Source: Nisaea acidiphila
GTDB lineage: Bacteria > Pseudomonadota > Alphaproteobacteria > Thalassobaculales > Thalassobaculaceae
Length of the DNA stretch: 64,000 nt
Assembly (NCBI RefSeq): GCF_024662015.1
Contig: NZ_CP102480.1
Location: forward strand, 1,770,501-1,834,500
Direction: 5' to 3'
Within the stretch, counting starts at the first letter, position 1. Each line of letters begins with the position of its first letter. A program made the position numbers and the translations under genes. The notes beneath the pieces are model-generated. The model saw nothing but the letters and a program-made list of their open reading frames with translations, was not told the DNA's origin and searched no databases. Shown piece after piece: positions 16,786 to 25,796 of the stretch.

Positions 16786-18657
16786 CTAGCCGGCGCGGCG
16801 CATCCCCGCACGTCTCGCCTGCGGCGTGTCCTCGTCGAAGAGGTTGGTCAGCTGATCCATCATCGTGCCGCCGAGCTGCTCGGCATCCACGATCGTCACG
16901 GCGCGGCGATAATACCGGGTCACGTCATGCCCGATGCCGATAGCGATCAGCTCCACCGGGGAACGGTTCTCGATATAGTGGATCACCTCGCGCAGATGGC
17001 GCTCCAGATAGTTCCCCGGATTGACCGAGAGGGTCGAATCGTCGACCGGCGCGCCGTCCGAGATCACCATCAGGATGCGGCGTTCTTCCGGGCGGGCGAG
17101 CAGACGCTGGTGCGCCCAGAGCAAGGCCTCACCGTCGATATTCTCTTTCAGGATGCCTTCGCGCAGCATCAGACCGAGCGACTTCCGGGCGTGGCGCCAG
17201 GGAGCGTCCGCCGGCTTGTAGATGATGTGGCGGAGATCGTTCAGGCGCCCCGGATTAACCGGCTTGCCGCCCTGGATCCAGTTCTCCCGCGACATCCCGC
17301 CCTTCCAGGCACGCGTGGTGAAGCCGAGCACCTCGACCTTCACGCCGCAACGCTCCAGCGTCCGGGCGAGAATGTCCGCGCTCATCGCCGCAATCGAGAT
17401 CGGCCGGCCACGCATGGAGCCGGAATTGTCGATCAGCAGGGTAACAACCGTGTCCCGGAAATCGGTGTCCTTCTCCATCTTGTAGGAGAGCGGGCTTTCC
17501 GGCATCACCACCACGCGGGCGAGGCGCGCGGCATCGAGGATGCCTTCCTCAAGGTCGAAATCCCAGGAACGGTTCTGCTTCGCCAGCAGCTTGCGCTGCA
17601 TCCGGTTGGCGAGCCGTCCGATCATACCCTGAAGGTGGCTGAGCTGCTGGTCGAGAAGCGCGCGGAGCCGTGCCAGTTCCTCGGCATCGCAGAGCTCATC
17701 GGCCATGACGATCTCGTCATATTCGGTCGTGTAGGCGTGATACGCCTTTTGCATCCGGTTGGCGTCGTCCGCATTCTGCATTTGCGGCGGGGTGCCCGGA
17801 TTGGCCGGCTGTTCGTCGCCCTCGCCGGGCTCGAAGTCGCCGTCCTCGCTGTCCTCGCCCTCGCCGGCCTCGTCGCCCGCTTCCATATCGGACGGGACCA
17901 TTTCCGAGGTCGTGCTGTCATCGGCGGTACCGCGGGTGCCGCTATCGTTCAGCTCCTCGCCTTCGCCGCCGTCGTCCTCGGCCTCGCTGTCGGACTCGGA
18001 TTCCTCCATCATGCCTTCGTCGCCGACCTCCAGATCGAGATCGCTGATCAACTGCCGGGACAGCTCGGCATAGGCTTCCTGATCGTCGACATGGCGAGAA
18101 AGTTCGTCCAGCGTATCGCCGATCTTCGAATTCACCCAGGGACGCCAGAGATCGACCGCATTGCGGGCGGATTCCGGCGGCGCCTCTCCAGTGATCGCCT
18201 CGCGGGCCATGAGCCGGACAACCTCGGAGAGCGCAACGTCTTCCTTTTCCGTCACGTTCTCGAGGCCCTGCTTCTGGTAGCGCTGCTCCATCACTGCTTC
18301 GAGATTACGCGCGACGCCTGACATACGCATGGAACCCAGTGCCTCGACCCGGGCCTGCTCGGCGGCATCGAAGATTTCCATGGCCGCCTGACCGCTCGGC
18401 TGCCGCCGGGCATGGGTCGCAGCGTCGTGGAAGCGCATTTTCAGTGCGAGACCGTCGGCCTCACCGCGTACCCGGGCGACATCCTCGGCGGCCAGCCCGC
18501 GCGGCGGGGAGGGCAGACGCACACGCTCGCCTGACGCACTCGCCGTGTCCGCCCCATAGGTGACCTCCAGCTCCTTCTCGTGCGCCATCGCACGCACGCA
18601 GGAAGCTGTCGCACGCTTGAAATCCTCAAGCTGATCGTCGTCCGCCGCTGATGCCAT
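16786..18657 (-). CDS. cobT: Aerobic cobaltochelatase subunit CobT
   Basis: With CobS this forms the AAA+/VWA motor complex that lets CobN insert cobalt into hydrogenobyrinic acid diamide in aerobic cobalamin synthesis. At 623 residues it has the family's length. The N-terminal helical part is followed by a very acidic low-complexity stretch (about residues 200-300, rich in Glu, Asp and Ser) and a C-terminal VWA domain with the MIDAS motif DNSGSMRG near residue 418. The acidic linker is normal in this family. cobS lies 24 bp upstream in the same operon. No cobN is in the window. Confidence 0.96.
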   Translation of the reverse strand: MASAADDDQLEDFKRATASCVRAMAHEKELEVTYGADTASASGERVRLPSPPRGLAAEDVARVRGEADGLALKMRFHDAATHARRQPSGQAAMEIFDAAEQARVEALGSMRMSGVARNLEAVMEQRYQKQGLENVTEKEDVALSEVVRLMAREAITGEAPPESARNAVDLWRPWVNSKIGDTLDELSRHVDDQEAYAELSRQLISDLDLEVGDEGMMEESESDSEAEDDGGEGEELNDSGTRGTADDSTTSEMVPSDMEAGDEAGEGEDSEDGDFEPGEGDEQPANPGTPPQMQNADDANRMQKAYHAYTTEYDEIVMADELCDAEELARLRALLDQQLSHLQGMIGRLANRMQRKLLAKQNRSWDFDLEEGILDAARLARVVVMPESPLSYKMEKDTDFRDTVVTLLIDNSGSMRGRPISIAAMSADILARTLERCGVKVEVLGFTTRAWKGGMSRENWIQGGKPVNPGRLNDLRHIIYKPADAPWRHARKSLGLMLREGILKENIDGEALLWAHQRLLARPEERRILMVISDGAPVDDSTLSVNPGNYLERHLREVIHYIENRSPVELIAIGIGHDVTRYYRRAVTIVDAEQLGGTMMDQLTNLFDEDTPQARRAGMRRAG

Positions 18658-18681
18658 TTTCGCTCTTCCGCGCTTCCCGGC

Positions 18682-19683
18682 CTATTCCGCCGCGCGGATG
18701 CTGGTTTCCGGCAGATCGTCGCCGAAACAGCGCTGGTAGAACTCGGAAACCGTGCTGCGCTCGACCTCATCGCACTTGTTGAGGAAGGTCAGGCGGAAGG
18801 CGGTCGCGACATCGCCGAAGATGTTCGCGTTCTCTGCCCAGGTGATCACGGTCCGCGGCGACATGACCGTGGAAATGTCACCCGCCATGAAACCGGCCCG
18901 TGTCAGGTCCGCGAGGGAAACCATGTTGGACACCGTTTCGCGCCCTTCGGCCGTGTTGTAATCCGGCAGCTTGGCAAGAATGATGTCGACCTCGCGGTCA
19001 TGCGGCAGATAGTTCAGTGTCGTGACGATGCTCCAGCGGTCCATCTGACCCTGGTTGATCTGCTGGGTGCCGTGATAGAGACCCGTGGTATCGCCGAGGC
19101 CGACCGTGTTGGCGGTCGCAAAGAGCCGGAAAAACTTGTTCGGATGGATCACCTTGTTGGTGTCCAGCAGGGTCATCTTGCCGTCTGTCTCAAGCACGCG
19201 CTGGATCACGAACATGACGTCGGCGCGGCCGGCATCGTATTCGTCGAAGACGAGGGCGACGGAATTCTGCAGCGCCCAGGGCAGGATGCCTTCGCGGAAC
19301 TCGGTGACCTGCTTGCCGTCGCGCAGGACGATGGCGTCCTTGCCGATCAGGTCGATACGGCTGATATGGCTGTCGAGATTGACGCGCACGCAGGGCCAGT
19401 TGAGCCGGGCTGCAACCTGTTCGATATGGGTCGACTTGCCGGTGCCGTGATAGCCTTGGATCATGACCCGTCGGTTGTGGGCGAAACCGGCAAGAATGGC
19501 GAGCGTGGTCTGCTTGTCGAACAGATAGGTCGGATCCAGCGTCGGGACGTAGTCGCTCGGCTCGCTGAATGCCGGAACCTTCATATCGATATCGATGCCG
19601 AACGTCTCGCGGACCGAGACCTCCGTATCCGGCGCTTCGATATGGTGCGCAGGCTTGCGCTCGTAAACATGTGCTGCCGCCAT
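18682..19683 (-). CDS. cobS: Aerobic cobaltochelatase subunit CobS
   Basis: An AAA+ ATPase, partner of CobT. ATG 19683 is chosen, giving 333 residues; a 22-codon extension upstream is poor in family likeness. Conserved parts include [20 protein letters not shown], the Walker [10 protein letters not shown], the Walker B region [19 protein letters not shown] and the sensor segment [13 protein letters not shown]. Very high likeness to rhizobial CobS makes the call safe. It overlaps no other gene; the J-domain gene ends 70 bp upstream on the same strand. Confidence 0.97.
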   Translation of the reverse strand: MAAAHVYERKPAHHIEAPDTEVSVRETFGIDIDMKVPAFSEPSDYVPTLDPTYLFDKQTTLAILAGFAHNRRVMIQGYHGTGKSTHIEQVAARLNWPCVRVNLDSHISRIDLIGKDAIVLRDGKQVTEFREGILPWALQNSVALVFDEYDAGRADVMFVIQRVLETDGKMTLLDTNKVIHPNKFFRLFATANTVGLGDTTGLYHGTQQINQGQMDRWSIVTTLNYLPHDREVDIILAKLPDYNTAEGRETVSNMVSLADLTRAGFMAGDISTVMSPRTVITWAENANIFGDVATAFRLTFLNKCDEVERSTVSEFYQRCFGDDLPETSIRAAE

Positions 19684-19753
19684 GGCCTTCAATCCCAGTT
19701 GGATGCGGGGTGCTTTCCGGCGCCGGAACGTCGTCAGCGAGGTTCCCACGCGT

Positions 19754-20332
19754 TCAAGATAGAAACTTCTTCAAAGTCGTATAGGCCTCGTTGATGATTT
19801 TCAACCGTTCTTCAGCCTGCTTGTCGCCGCCATTCGCGTCCGGATGATGCTTTTTCACGAGCTGCTTATAACGGGCTTTCAACTCCACTTCGCTAACCGG
19901 CGGCTCCAACCCCATGATCGCGAATGCTTTTCCTTCGACAGTCTCGGCTCCGGGACGCGAAGGGCCGTTTCCCGAGGCCGGCCCCATCTCCTCGTCACCG
20001 TTGAGCGCTCCGAACGGGTCTTTGTAGTCTCCGGCAACAAACTTTCGATAGGCCGCCGCAGTTCCGAGCGGCCAGGTCGGCCGGTCCCAGGTCGTCGAGC
20101 GTCGGATTTCACGTTCCAACTCGTCCGCCGTCACACCCTCGTAGTAGTTCCACTGCTTGTTATAGGCGCGCACATGGTCAAGGCAGAACCAGTAATAGTC
20201 GTCCAGCCGGTTGCGCGATTTCGGCGCTCGGTGTTCGCCCGGCGCACGGCAGCCCGGAGCATCGCACTGGCGAACGCCGGGTTTGCCTGCGTAGCTGTCG
20301 ATCTTCAGCGAGTCGCTCTGCGCCTTTCGCAT
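19754..20332 (-). CDS. J-domain (DnaJ-like) protein, 192 aa
   Basis: A co-chaperone-type protein with an unusual layout: the J domain is C-terminal (about residues 125-192), with the HPD motif as [12 protein letters not shown], and the N-terminal part has two Cys ([18 protein letters not shown]) and a conserved [17 protein letters not shown] segment that could bind a metal. ATG 20332 is used; a TTG 13 codons upstream is possible. This architecture next to cobS/cobT and bolA is typical of alphaproteobacteria. It would stimulate a DnaK-type ATPase, the client being unknown. It is divergent from bolA. Confidence 0.92.
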   Translation of the reverse strand: MRKAQSDSLKIDSYAGKPGVRQCDAPGCRAPGEHRAPKSRNRLDDYYWFCLDHVRAYNKQWNYYEGVTADELEREIRRSTTWDRPTWPLGTAAAYRKFVAGDYKDPFGALNGDEEMGPASGNGPSRPGAETVEGKAFAIMGLEPPVSEVELKARYKQLVKKHHPDANGGDKQAEERLKIINEAYTTLKKFLS

Positions 20333-20446
20333 ACCGTGGTTTCCAAATTTCCTCTGGCCCCGCTCTTGCAAGGCGTTCGAAACTAGGGCTCGGAACCCCG
20401 CACAAATACCGGAGAGGCCGCACAGGCGACCAAAGGAGCTAAATTA

Positions 20447-20713
20447 ATGTCCGTCACCGAGACGATCAAAGCGAAATTGACTTCCGCCTTTGCCCCGGAG
20501 CATCTCGCGGTGATCGACGATTCCCAAAGTCACCGCGGTCACGGCGGGTGGCGCGAGGGCGGCGAGACCCATTTCAACGTGGAGATCGTCTCCGATGCTT
20601 TCTCGGGCAAGTCGCGCGTAGACCGCCAGCGTATGGTGCACGAGGTGCTCGCAGAGGAACTGGCTGGCCGTGTCCACGCTTTGTCGATCAAAGCGAAAAG
20701 CCCGGCGGAGTAG
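20447..20713 (+). CDS. bolA: BolA-family protein, 88 aa
   Basis: A small BolA/IbaG-type protein. BolA proteins bind [2Fe-2S] clusters together with monothiol glutaredoxins and take part in iron-sulfur trafficking. Visible features are the class II KH-like fold signature (HFNVEIVSDAFSGKSRVDRQ) and conserved His residues in SQSHRGHGG and RMVHEVLAEEL. The start ATG 20447 has AAAGGAG seven bases upstream. It is divergent from the J-domain gene. The glutaredoxin in this window (35514-35771) is a CPFC dithiol type, so its usual monothiol partner is not here. Confidence 0.95.
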   Translation: MSVTETIKAKLTSAFAPEHLAVIDDSQSHRGHGGWREGGETHFNVEIVSDAFSGKSRVDRQRMVHEVLAEELAGRVHALSIKAKSPAE

Positions 20714-20812
20714 ATTTTCGACAATCTATGCGATGCAATCAAAGAGGGATTTCTTGAACTGCCATCGTTTTTTAGTTGCGCATAATTTGCATGCGCTGAT
20801 ACATCGAAGCAC

Positions 20813-21190
20813 GTGCTCCAGAACGGAGGCACGGTTGGAATTGATTCGGATATCGGTTTGTCAACGCTCATAAGCAAGAATGTTCTGGTCGACGGTCGCC
20901 GGACCAGCATGCGGCTCGAACCGGCCATGTGGGACGCCCTCGGCCAGATCGCGGCCCGCGAGAACCTTACCATTCACCAGATTTGCGGGATCGTGAACGG
21001 ACACAGGGTCGATACGTCCCTAACCTCAGCGACTCGCGTCTTCATTCTCGGTTACTTCCGGGTCCTGGCGGAAAATCTTGAGCGGGAACCGTCGGGCGGC
21101 CAGGACAACTCGATCATTCACCGGGTTTTCCGGCAGACCGCGGAATTCCGAAGCGCACCGCAACAGGGCCGCTACGCCGGTTCCTTGTAA
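20813..21190 (+). CDS. Ribbon-helix-helix (RHH_4-type) domain protein, 125 aa
   Basis: Paralogue of the protein at 9118-9513. The RHH domain covers residues about 20-90: KNVLVDGRRTSMRLEPAMWD, then IAARENLTIHQICGIVNGHR, then SATRVFILGYFRVLAENLE. The start is uncertain. GTG 20813 gives the longest reading and a TTG at codon 17 is possible; neither has a strong ribosome site. The tail runs 19 bp into the end of the convergent DUF2889 gene. It is a presumed transcription regulator with unknown targets. Confidence 0.8.
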   Translation: MLQNGGTVGIDSDIGLSTLISKNVLVDGRRTSMRLEPAMWDALGQIAARENLTIHQICGIVNGHRVDTSLTSATRVFILGYFRVLAENLEREPSGGQDNSIIHRVFRQTAEFRSAPQQGRYAGSL

Positions 21191-21738
21191 AAATCCGGCC
21201 AGATTTCCTTTACGACCGGACTGGTCTCCCCGAACGCGTGGCAGGAATTGAGCAGCGGGGGCGTCCCCTTGTGCTCCGGCTCCTCTTCCCCGCGCTCCCG
21301 TCTGAGACGCGACCTTTCGCCATACAGGGTCTGATAAGCCGTCGTCGCCATCGGCCAGAGCAGCTCGACAAGATGCGTGCAGCCTTCGGCCCCGCCGAGC
21401 GCCGCGAGAACCTTCTTGCGCCAGCCCGGCCCGATGCGCACGCCTTTCAGGCGCTGGAAATTTCCGGTGATGGCAGGGCAAATACCGAATGGTCCGGCGT
21501 CCGTCACCGCCTCGACCCTGTGGATCGTCAAATCCTCGTCTACCGTGAGGCGGATCGACATGTCGTGGATCGGCTCGCCCGGTTTGATGCCGCCCCGGAA
21601 CTTGTTCGGAACCTCGTAGGTTTTCACGTCCGTGATGTGGCCTTCGATATCGAGCAGGCCGTCATCCCGACGGAAACCCTCACAGGTCACGCGTCGCGTG
21701 TGAACTTTCCGGCGCGCGGCCGGATCAGACAGGGGCAT
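21172..21738 (-). CDS. DUF2889-family protein, 188 aa
   Basis: A cytoplasmic protein of DUF2889, recognised by HTRRVTCEGFRRDDGLLDIEGHITDVKTY near the N-terminus, HDMSIRLTVDEDLTIH and the later GCTHLVELLWPMATTAYQTL with conserved Cys and His. ATG 21738 is chosen for its GGAGAG ribosome site and because homology begins there. Members are common in alpha- and betaproteobacteria, often near aromatic or CoA metabolism, without a known activity. It is a single gene between the CBS protein and the RHH gene. Confidence 0.88.
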   Translation of the reverse strand: MPLSDPAARRKVHTRRVTCEGFRRDDGLLDIEGHITDVKTYEVPNKFRGGIKPGEPIHDMSIRLTVDEDLTIHRVEAVTDAGPFGICPAITGNFQRLKGVRIGPGWRKKVLAALGGAEGCTHLVELLWPMATTAYQTLYGERSRLRRERGEEEPEHKGTPPLLNSCHAFGETSPVVKEIWPDFYKEPA

Positions 21739-21814
21739 GGAACTCTCCGGAACGATATTGCTTTGCAGCAAAAATCTTCCCGGGCCGCCCGCAAGTCAAT
21801 TCCCTGCTGACCGA

Positions 21815-22264
21815 TCAGGGAAGGCCGGCCATCCCGGACCCGGAAATGAACGCCTCGCGTTCCAGCACCGCCTCCTCGAGATCCTCGCGTACAGCGGCGT
21901 AGATATCGCGTATGGACACCATGCCAATGATCTTGCCGTTCTCTTCGACGGGTAGATGCCGAAATCCGCCCTCCTGCATGCGCTGCAACGCGTCCATCAC
22001 CGAGGCCTTGGGGCCGATGGTTTCCGGATTGGCGGTCATGATCTGTGAAATTTTCGTGCCGGCTGCCGGGAGTTCCTCCGCCACCAGACGGCCCGCGATA
22101 TCGCGTTCGGAGAGAATGCCGACCAACTTTCCGTCATCCAGAATGAGCAGCGCGCCGATCCGGCGGCTTGTCATCAGTTTTGAGGCCGCAAGTACCGTAT
22201 CGCCCGGGCCGAGCGAGGAGAGATCCTGCTTGTCGACCACGTCGGGCACGATGTGTCTGGACAT
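21815..22264 (-). CDS. Two-CBS-domain protein, 149 aa
   Basis: A stand-alone tandem CBS pair, which in this family binds adenosine nucleotides and senses energy state or regulates a partner. CBS1 covers residues about 15-70 (AASKLMTSRRIGALLILDDG, GILSERDIAGRLV) and CBS2 about 75-135 (VMDALQRMQEGGFRHLPVEE, GMVSIRDIYAAV). It lies 47 bp downstream of the CorC/HlyC gene, itself a CBS protein, and probably belongs to the aroK-aroB-corC transcript. Confidence 0.93.
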   Translation of the reverse strand: MSRHIVPDVVDKQDLSSLGPGDTVLAASKLMTSRRIGALLILDDGKLVGILSERDIAGRLVAEELPAAGTKISQIMTANPETIGPKASVMDALQRMQEGGFRHLPVEENGKIIGMVSIRDIYAAVREDLEEAVLEREAFISGSGMAGLP

Positions 22265-22311
22265 GGCATTCTCCCTGATAGGTTATTTTTTTCTATCGGG
22301 ATCATACCAAA

Positions 22312-23646
22312 TCAAGAGCCGTCTGGTAGCTGCGACGTTTCAGCCTTCTCTTTTTCCTCCTCCGCGCGGGTTTCTGGGGAGACCCGCAGGAGAGTGATCT
22401 GATTCCGGTGACGACGCAGAATCTTGAAACGGAAACCGTGGAAGACGAATTCCTGCGATACGTTCGGAATCGTTCTCGCCTCGTGCAGCACCAGGCCGGC
22501 AACCGTGGAAGCCTCTTCGTCCGGAAGGTTCCAGTCGAACTCGCGGTTCAGGTCCCGCAGGGTGACCGTACCGTCGATAACGTAGGATCCGTCCGGCTGC
22601 GGGCGTACGCCGGCCACTGCCACGTCATGCTCGTCGCTGATGTCGCCGACGATCTCCTCGATGATGTCCTCGAGGGTCACGATCCCCTGGAACGCGCCAT
22701 ACTCGTCGATCACCAGGGCGAAATGCTCCCGGCGCGCGCGGAACGCCTGCAATTGATCGAGCAGCGTGGTCGATGAGGGAATGAACCAGGGATCGGAGGC
22801 GATCTCGCGGATATCGAGCGTCTCAAGCGCCTCGCCGTCGAGGCCCTTGACCGCGCGCAGCACCGCCTTCGCGTGAACGACGCCCACGATCTCCTCGTGG
22901 TCGCCCTTGAAAAGCGGCAGGCGGGTATACGGGCTCTTCATGATCTGCGAGATGAGGTCGTCCAGCGAGTCGTCCGCATCCAGCATCTCGACCCGGCGGC
23001 GGTGGGTCATGATTTCCTCGACCCAGACCTCGCTCAGATCGAGGATCGAGCGCAGCATGGCCCGCTCCTCGCGGACCTCTTCTTCGTCGAGCTCCACCAT
23101 ATGACCATGCAGCTCGATCAGGCCGCGCAGCTCCTCCTCCTGCTCCGAATGACCGAACTCCTCGGAAATCCGGACGCCGAAGAGCGAAAGGATCGCGCGG
23201 ACGATCGCGCGGACGACCTTGGCGATCGGGCTGAAAACGAATACGACCAGCGATACCGCCGGCGCGACCGCAAGCGCCACCCGGTCCGAGTTATTGAGCG
23301 CGTAGGTCTTCGGCAAGACTTCGGCGAAAACCACAACGACCACAGTCATCACCAGCGTGGCGTAAGCGACTCCTGTCTCCCCGAAGAAATGCAGGAAGAC
23401 CGTGGTCGCGAGCACGGAGCTCAGGATGTTGGTGATATTGTTGCCGATCAGGATCGCCCCGATCATGGTCTCGCTATGTTCCCGCAATGCGAGAACGCGA
23501 CCGGCCCGGCTCTCCCCTTTGCGGTCGAGCTGGTGCATCCGGGCGTAGGAAGCCCCGGTCAGCGCCGTCTCGGAGCCGGAAAAAAAGGCCGAGAACACGA
23601 TCAGCAACAGGATACTGCCAACCGTCAGCAGCAATTCGGCGTCCAT
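22312..23646 (-). CDS. HlyC/CorC-family membrane protein (DUF21 + CBS pair + transporter-associated domain), 444 aa
   Basis: An inner membrane protein of the UPF0053/CorC family, some of whose members take part in Mg2+/Co2+ export or tolerance. The N-terminal DUF21 domain has three to four hydrophobic helices (SAFFSGSETALTGAS, MIGAILIGNNITNILSS, VVVVVFAEVLPKTYA). Two CBS domains follow (residues about 205-330), with VIDEYGAFQGIVTLEDIIEEIVGDI, and the CorC_HlyC domain occupies the last 90 residues. aroB lies 22 bp upstream. This arrangement behind aroKB is common in alphaproteobacteria. Confidence 0.95.
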   Translation of the reverse strand: MDAELLLTVGSILLLIVFSAFFSGSETALTGASYARMHQLDRKGESRAGRVLALREHSETMIGAILIGNNITNILSSVLATTVFLHFFGETGVAYATLVMTVVVVVFAEVLPKTYALNNSDRVALAVAPAVSLVVFVFSPIAKVVRAIVRAILSLFGVRISEEFGHSEQEEELRGLIELHGHMVELDEEEVREERAMLRSILDLSEVWVEEIMTHRRRVEMLDADDSLDDLISQIMKSPYTRLPLFKGDHEEIVGVVHAKAVLRAVKGLDGEALETLDIREIASDPWFIPSSTTLLDQLQAFRARREHFALVIDEYGAFQGIVTLEDIIEEIVGDISDEHDVAVAGVRPQPDGSYVIDGTVTLRDLNREFDWNLPDEEASTVAGLVLHEARTIPNVSQEFVFHGFRFKILRRHRNQITLLRVSPETRAEEEKEKAETSQLPDGS

Positions 23647-23668
23647 CGTCCGCGTCTACTCCCTGACC

Positions 23669-24799
23669 TCAAGCGCCGGCCGTCGCCGACAGGTCTTCCT
23701 CAAGCATGGACCGGACTATGTCCGGCGCGACTTCGTCGCTGGTGAAGGCGTCGCCGATCGCGCGCGCCAGCACGAAACGGATGTTCCCGTCCCGCGCTTT
23801 CTTGTCCCGCCGCATGGACGCGAGAAGCTCGTCCGCCTGCCATTTCGAAGCGCCCGGAATATCCGCGACCCGGGCCATCAGCCCCATGGCGGACAGATGG
23901 CTTCGCGCACGCTCTGCCTCCTGCCCCATGCAGAACCCGAGACGGCGCGAGAGTTCCAACGCCTGTACCATTCCGACGGACACCGCCTCACCATGCAGCA
24001 ACGTGCCGTCATAACCCGCCGCCGCCTCCAGCGCATGGCCGAAGGTATGGCCGAAATTGAGCAACTCGCGGAGACCCGCCTCCCGCTCGTCGGCAGCGAC
24101 CACCGCGGCCTTCGCCTTGCAGCTCTCGACGACCGCGGTGATGCGTGCGGCCTCGTCGCCGGCAATCAGGTCCGCTCCGTGCCGCTCAAGCCACTCGAAG
24201 AAGCCGGCGTCTCGGATCAGGCCGTATTTGACGACCTCCGCATATCCCGCCAAAACCTCGCGCCTCGGTAAAGTATCGAGGGTTCCCGTGTCGGCCAGGA
24301 CCAGACGCGGCTGATGGAATGCGCCAACCAGATTCTTCCCCTGCGCCGTGTTGATCCCGGTCTTGCCGCCGACGGAGCTGTCGACCTGCGCCAGAAGCGT
24401 CGTCGGGATCTGGATGAAATCGAGGCCGCGCAGAACCGACGCCGCACAGAAACCGGCAAGATCTCCCACCACGCCGCCGCCGAGCGCAACGACAGCGGTG
24501 CGCCGGTCGACGCCCTCTTCCAGCATCCGGGTCACGACATGTTCGTAGTCGGCGAAACTCTTCGAACCTTCGCCCGGCGGCACCGCGATCACCGTTGCCG
24601 CGATCCCGGAGGCGCGGAGTGAAAGGGTCAGCGGATCGAGCCAATGGCCCGAAACGGTCGAGTCGGTAATCACGAATACCTTGTTACCGCGGAGAACCGG
24701 CCCGATTTCGGCGCCCGCATTCTCGATCAGGTGCGGTCCGACACGGATGTCGTAGCTGCGTTCGCCGAGCGCTACCGGGACCGTCTGGGTCGTCGTCAT
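23669..24799 (-). CDS. aroB: 3-dehydroquinate synthase
   Basis: This NAD+- and zinc-dependent enzyme converts DAHP to 3-dehydroquinate, the second step of the shikimate pathway. ATG 24799 is used, giving 376 residues; the in-frame upstream stretch overlaps the aroK end and lacks homology. Signature regions are VALGGGVVGDLAGFCAA, RGLDFIQIPTTLLAQVDSSVGGKTGIN and the metal-binding His in LNFGHTFGHALEA and LLHGEAVSVGM. aroK is 40 bp upstream and corC 22 bp downstream in one operon. Confidence 0.97.
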   Translation of the reverse strand: MTTTQTVPVALGERSYDIRVGPHLIENAGAEIGPVLRGNKVFVITDSTVSGHWLDPLTLSLRASGIAATVIAVPPGEGSKSFADYEHVVTRMLEEGVDRRTAVVALGGGVVGDLAGFCAASVLRGLDFIQIPTTLLAQVDSSVGGKTGINTAQGKNLVGAFHQPRLVLADTGTLDTLPRREVLAGYAEVVKYGLIRDAGFFEWLERHGADLIAGDEAARITAVVESCKAKAAVVAADEREAGLRELLNFGHTFGHALEAAAGYDGTLLHGEAVSVGMVQALELSRRLGFCMGQEAERARSHLSAMGLMARVADIPGASKWQADELLASMRRDKKARDGNIRFVLARAIGDAFTSDEVAPDIVRSMLEEDLSATAGA

Positions 24800-24839
24800 C
24801 GTTCTATCCTGTTCCAGGGAAAGGCGCGCGGCCGCATTC

Positions 24840-25421
24840 TCATTCGGCGGGAACGGCCTCGGACGCACCGTCGAGATACGCCATCAGCACCTCGTAAGCC
24901 TTGTCCACCGTCATCTCGATAGGTCCGCGCCGGGATTCGACTTCCAGATCCGCGAGCGCATAGACCGGATAGCGCTCTTCCATCAGCTTCTCAAGTACCG
25001 CACGCGGGTTCTGCTTCGCCAGCAACGGCCTGCCTTGACGCCGGCTCACACGTTCAAAGAGCACGTCGAGATCTGCCTTGAGCCAGAGTGAAACCGCATG
25101 AGCGGCGATGGCCTCGCGGGTATCTTCCGCCATGAAGGCGCCACCGCCGGTCGCCAGCACGACGGGCGGGCCGTCCAGGATACGCTGGATCACCCGGCGT
25201 TCGCCGCGGCGGAACTCCTCTTCGCCGAATCGCTCGAAAAACTCGGGAATCGTGCAGCCGGCGGCGTTCTCGATCTCCCTGTCCGCGTCGACGAACGGCA
25301 GCTCGAGTTTCTGAGCGAGACGCCGCCCGACGCTGCTCTTGCCCGCGCCCATCAGACCGACGAGCACGATGCTTTTCGCATGTATTTCCGGGGAATGCGC
25401 CAGATCGGATTGGATCACCAT
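24840..25421 (-). CDS. aroK: Shikimate kinase
   Basis: The enzyme phosphorylates shikimate at the 3-hydroxyl with ATP. The P-loop is GLMGAGKSSVGRRLA. The shikimate-binding DADREIE, the GGGAF motif (LATGGGAFM) and the lid RRQGRPLL are present. At 193 residues the length is typical for the alphaproteobacterial form. It is the first gene of aroK-aroB-corC-CBS and is divergent from the small membrane protein gene at 25659, across 237 bp in which I see no other feature. Confidence 0.96.
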   Translation of the reverse strand: MVIQSDLAHSPEIHAKSIVLVGLMGAGKSSVGRRLAQKLELPFVDADREIENAAGCTIPEFFERFGEEEFRRGERRVIQRILDGPPVVLATGGGAFMAEDTREAIAAHAVSLWLKADLDVLFERVSRRQGRPLLAKQNPRAVLEKLMEERYPVYALADLEVESRRGPIEMTVDKAYEVLMAYLDGASEAVPAE

Positions 25422-25658
25422 GGGAAGCAGGCCGCGGCACCGGACGGCAAGCGGAATTCGCTTACGAACATCTCCGGTACCCCTCTACACCTCTCCCTCG
25501 TTGAACTCGCTCAATGCGGCCGGTATGCTGCCGCAAACGCGTCATAATCCGCCGGTAGCATAACTTTCCAGATATGGCGTTGCAAACGCCTTGGGAAAGG
25601 CGCGCGCGGGCCGGCCGGACCGGTGTCGCGTGAAACCGGTAATTCATGGGTCCGCGGC

Positions 25659-25796
25659 ATGAAATTGACGCTCTGGGTCGTTGTCGTCATCGCACTGTTT
25701 TTTGGTGGTGGCTTCGCTTTCCTTTCCACTTGGGACATTCCGGCTCCAACCAGCCAGATCGAACAGGTTATCCCGAATGATCAGTTCCCGCGCTGA
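25659..25796 (+). CDS. Small single-pass membrane protein, 45 aa
   Basis: A short frame from ATG 25659 to TGA 25796 codes 45 residues: a hydrophobic helix (residues about 4-23, four consecutive Val then IALFF) and a soluble tail with DIPAPTSQIEQVIPNDQFPR. The tail pattern (D-x-PAPT...V-I-P-x-D-x-F-P) is one I associate with small proteins placed just before xerD in related alphaproteobacteria. It overlaps the start of the next gene by 20 bases, which suggests translational coupling. Function unknown. Confidence 0.7.
   Translation: MKLTLWVVVVIALFFGGGFAFLSTWDIPAPTSQIEQVIPNDQFPR

Noticed and set aside
15991-18321. Plus-strand open frame of 776 codons opposite the 5'-nucleotidase and cobT
   Set aside because: The minus strand here codes two recognised proteins with intact motifs; the plus frame shows no family pattern.
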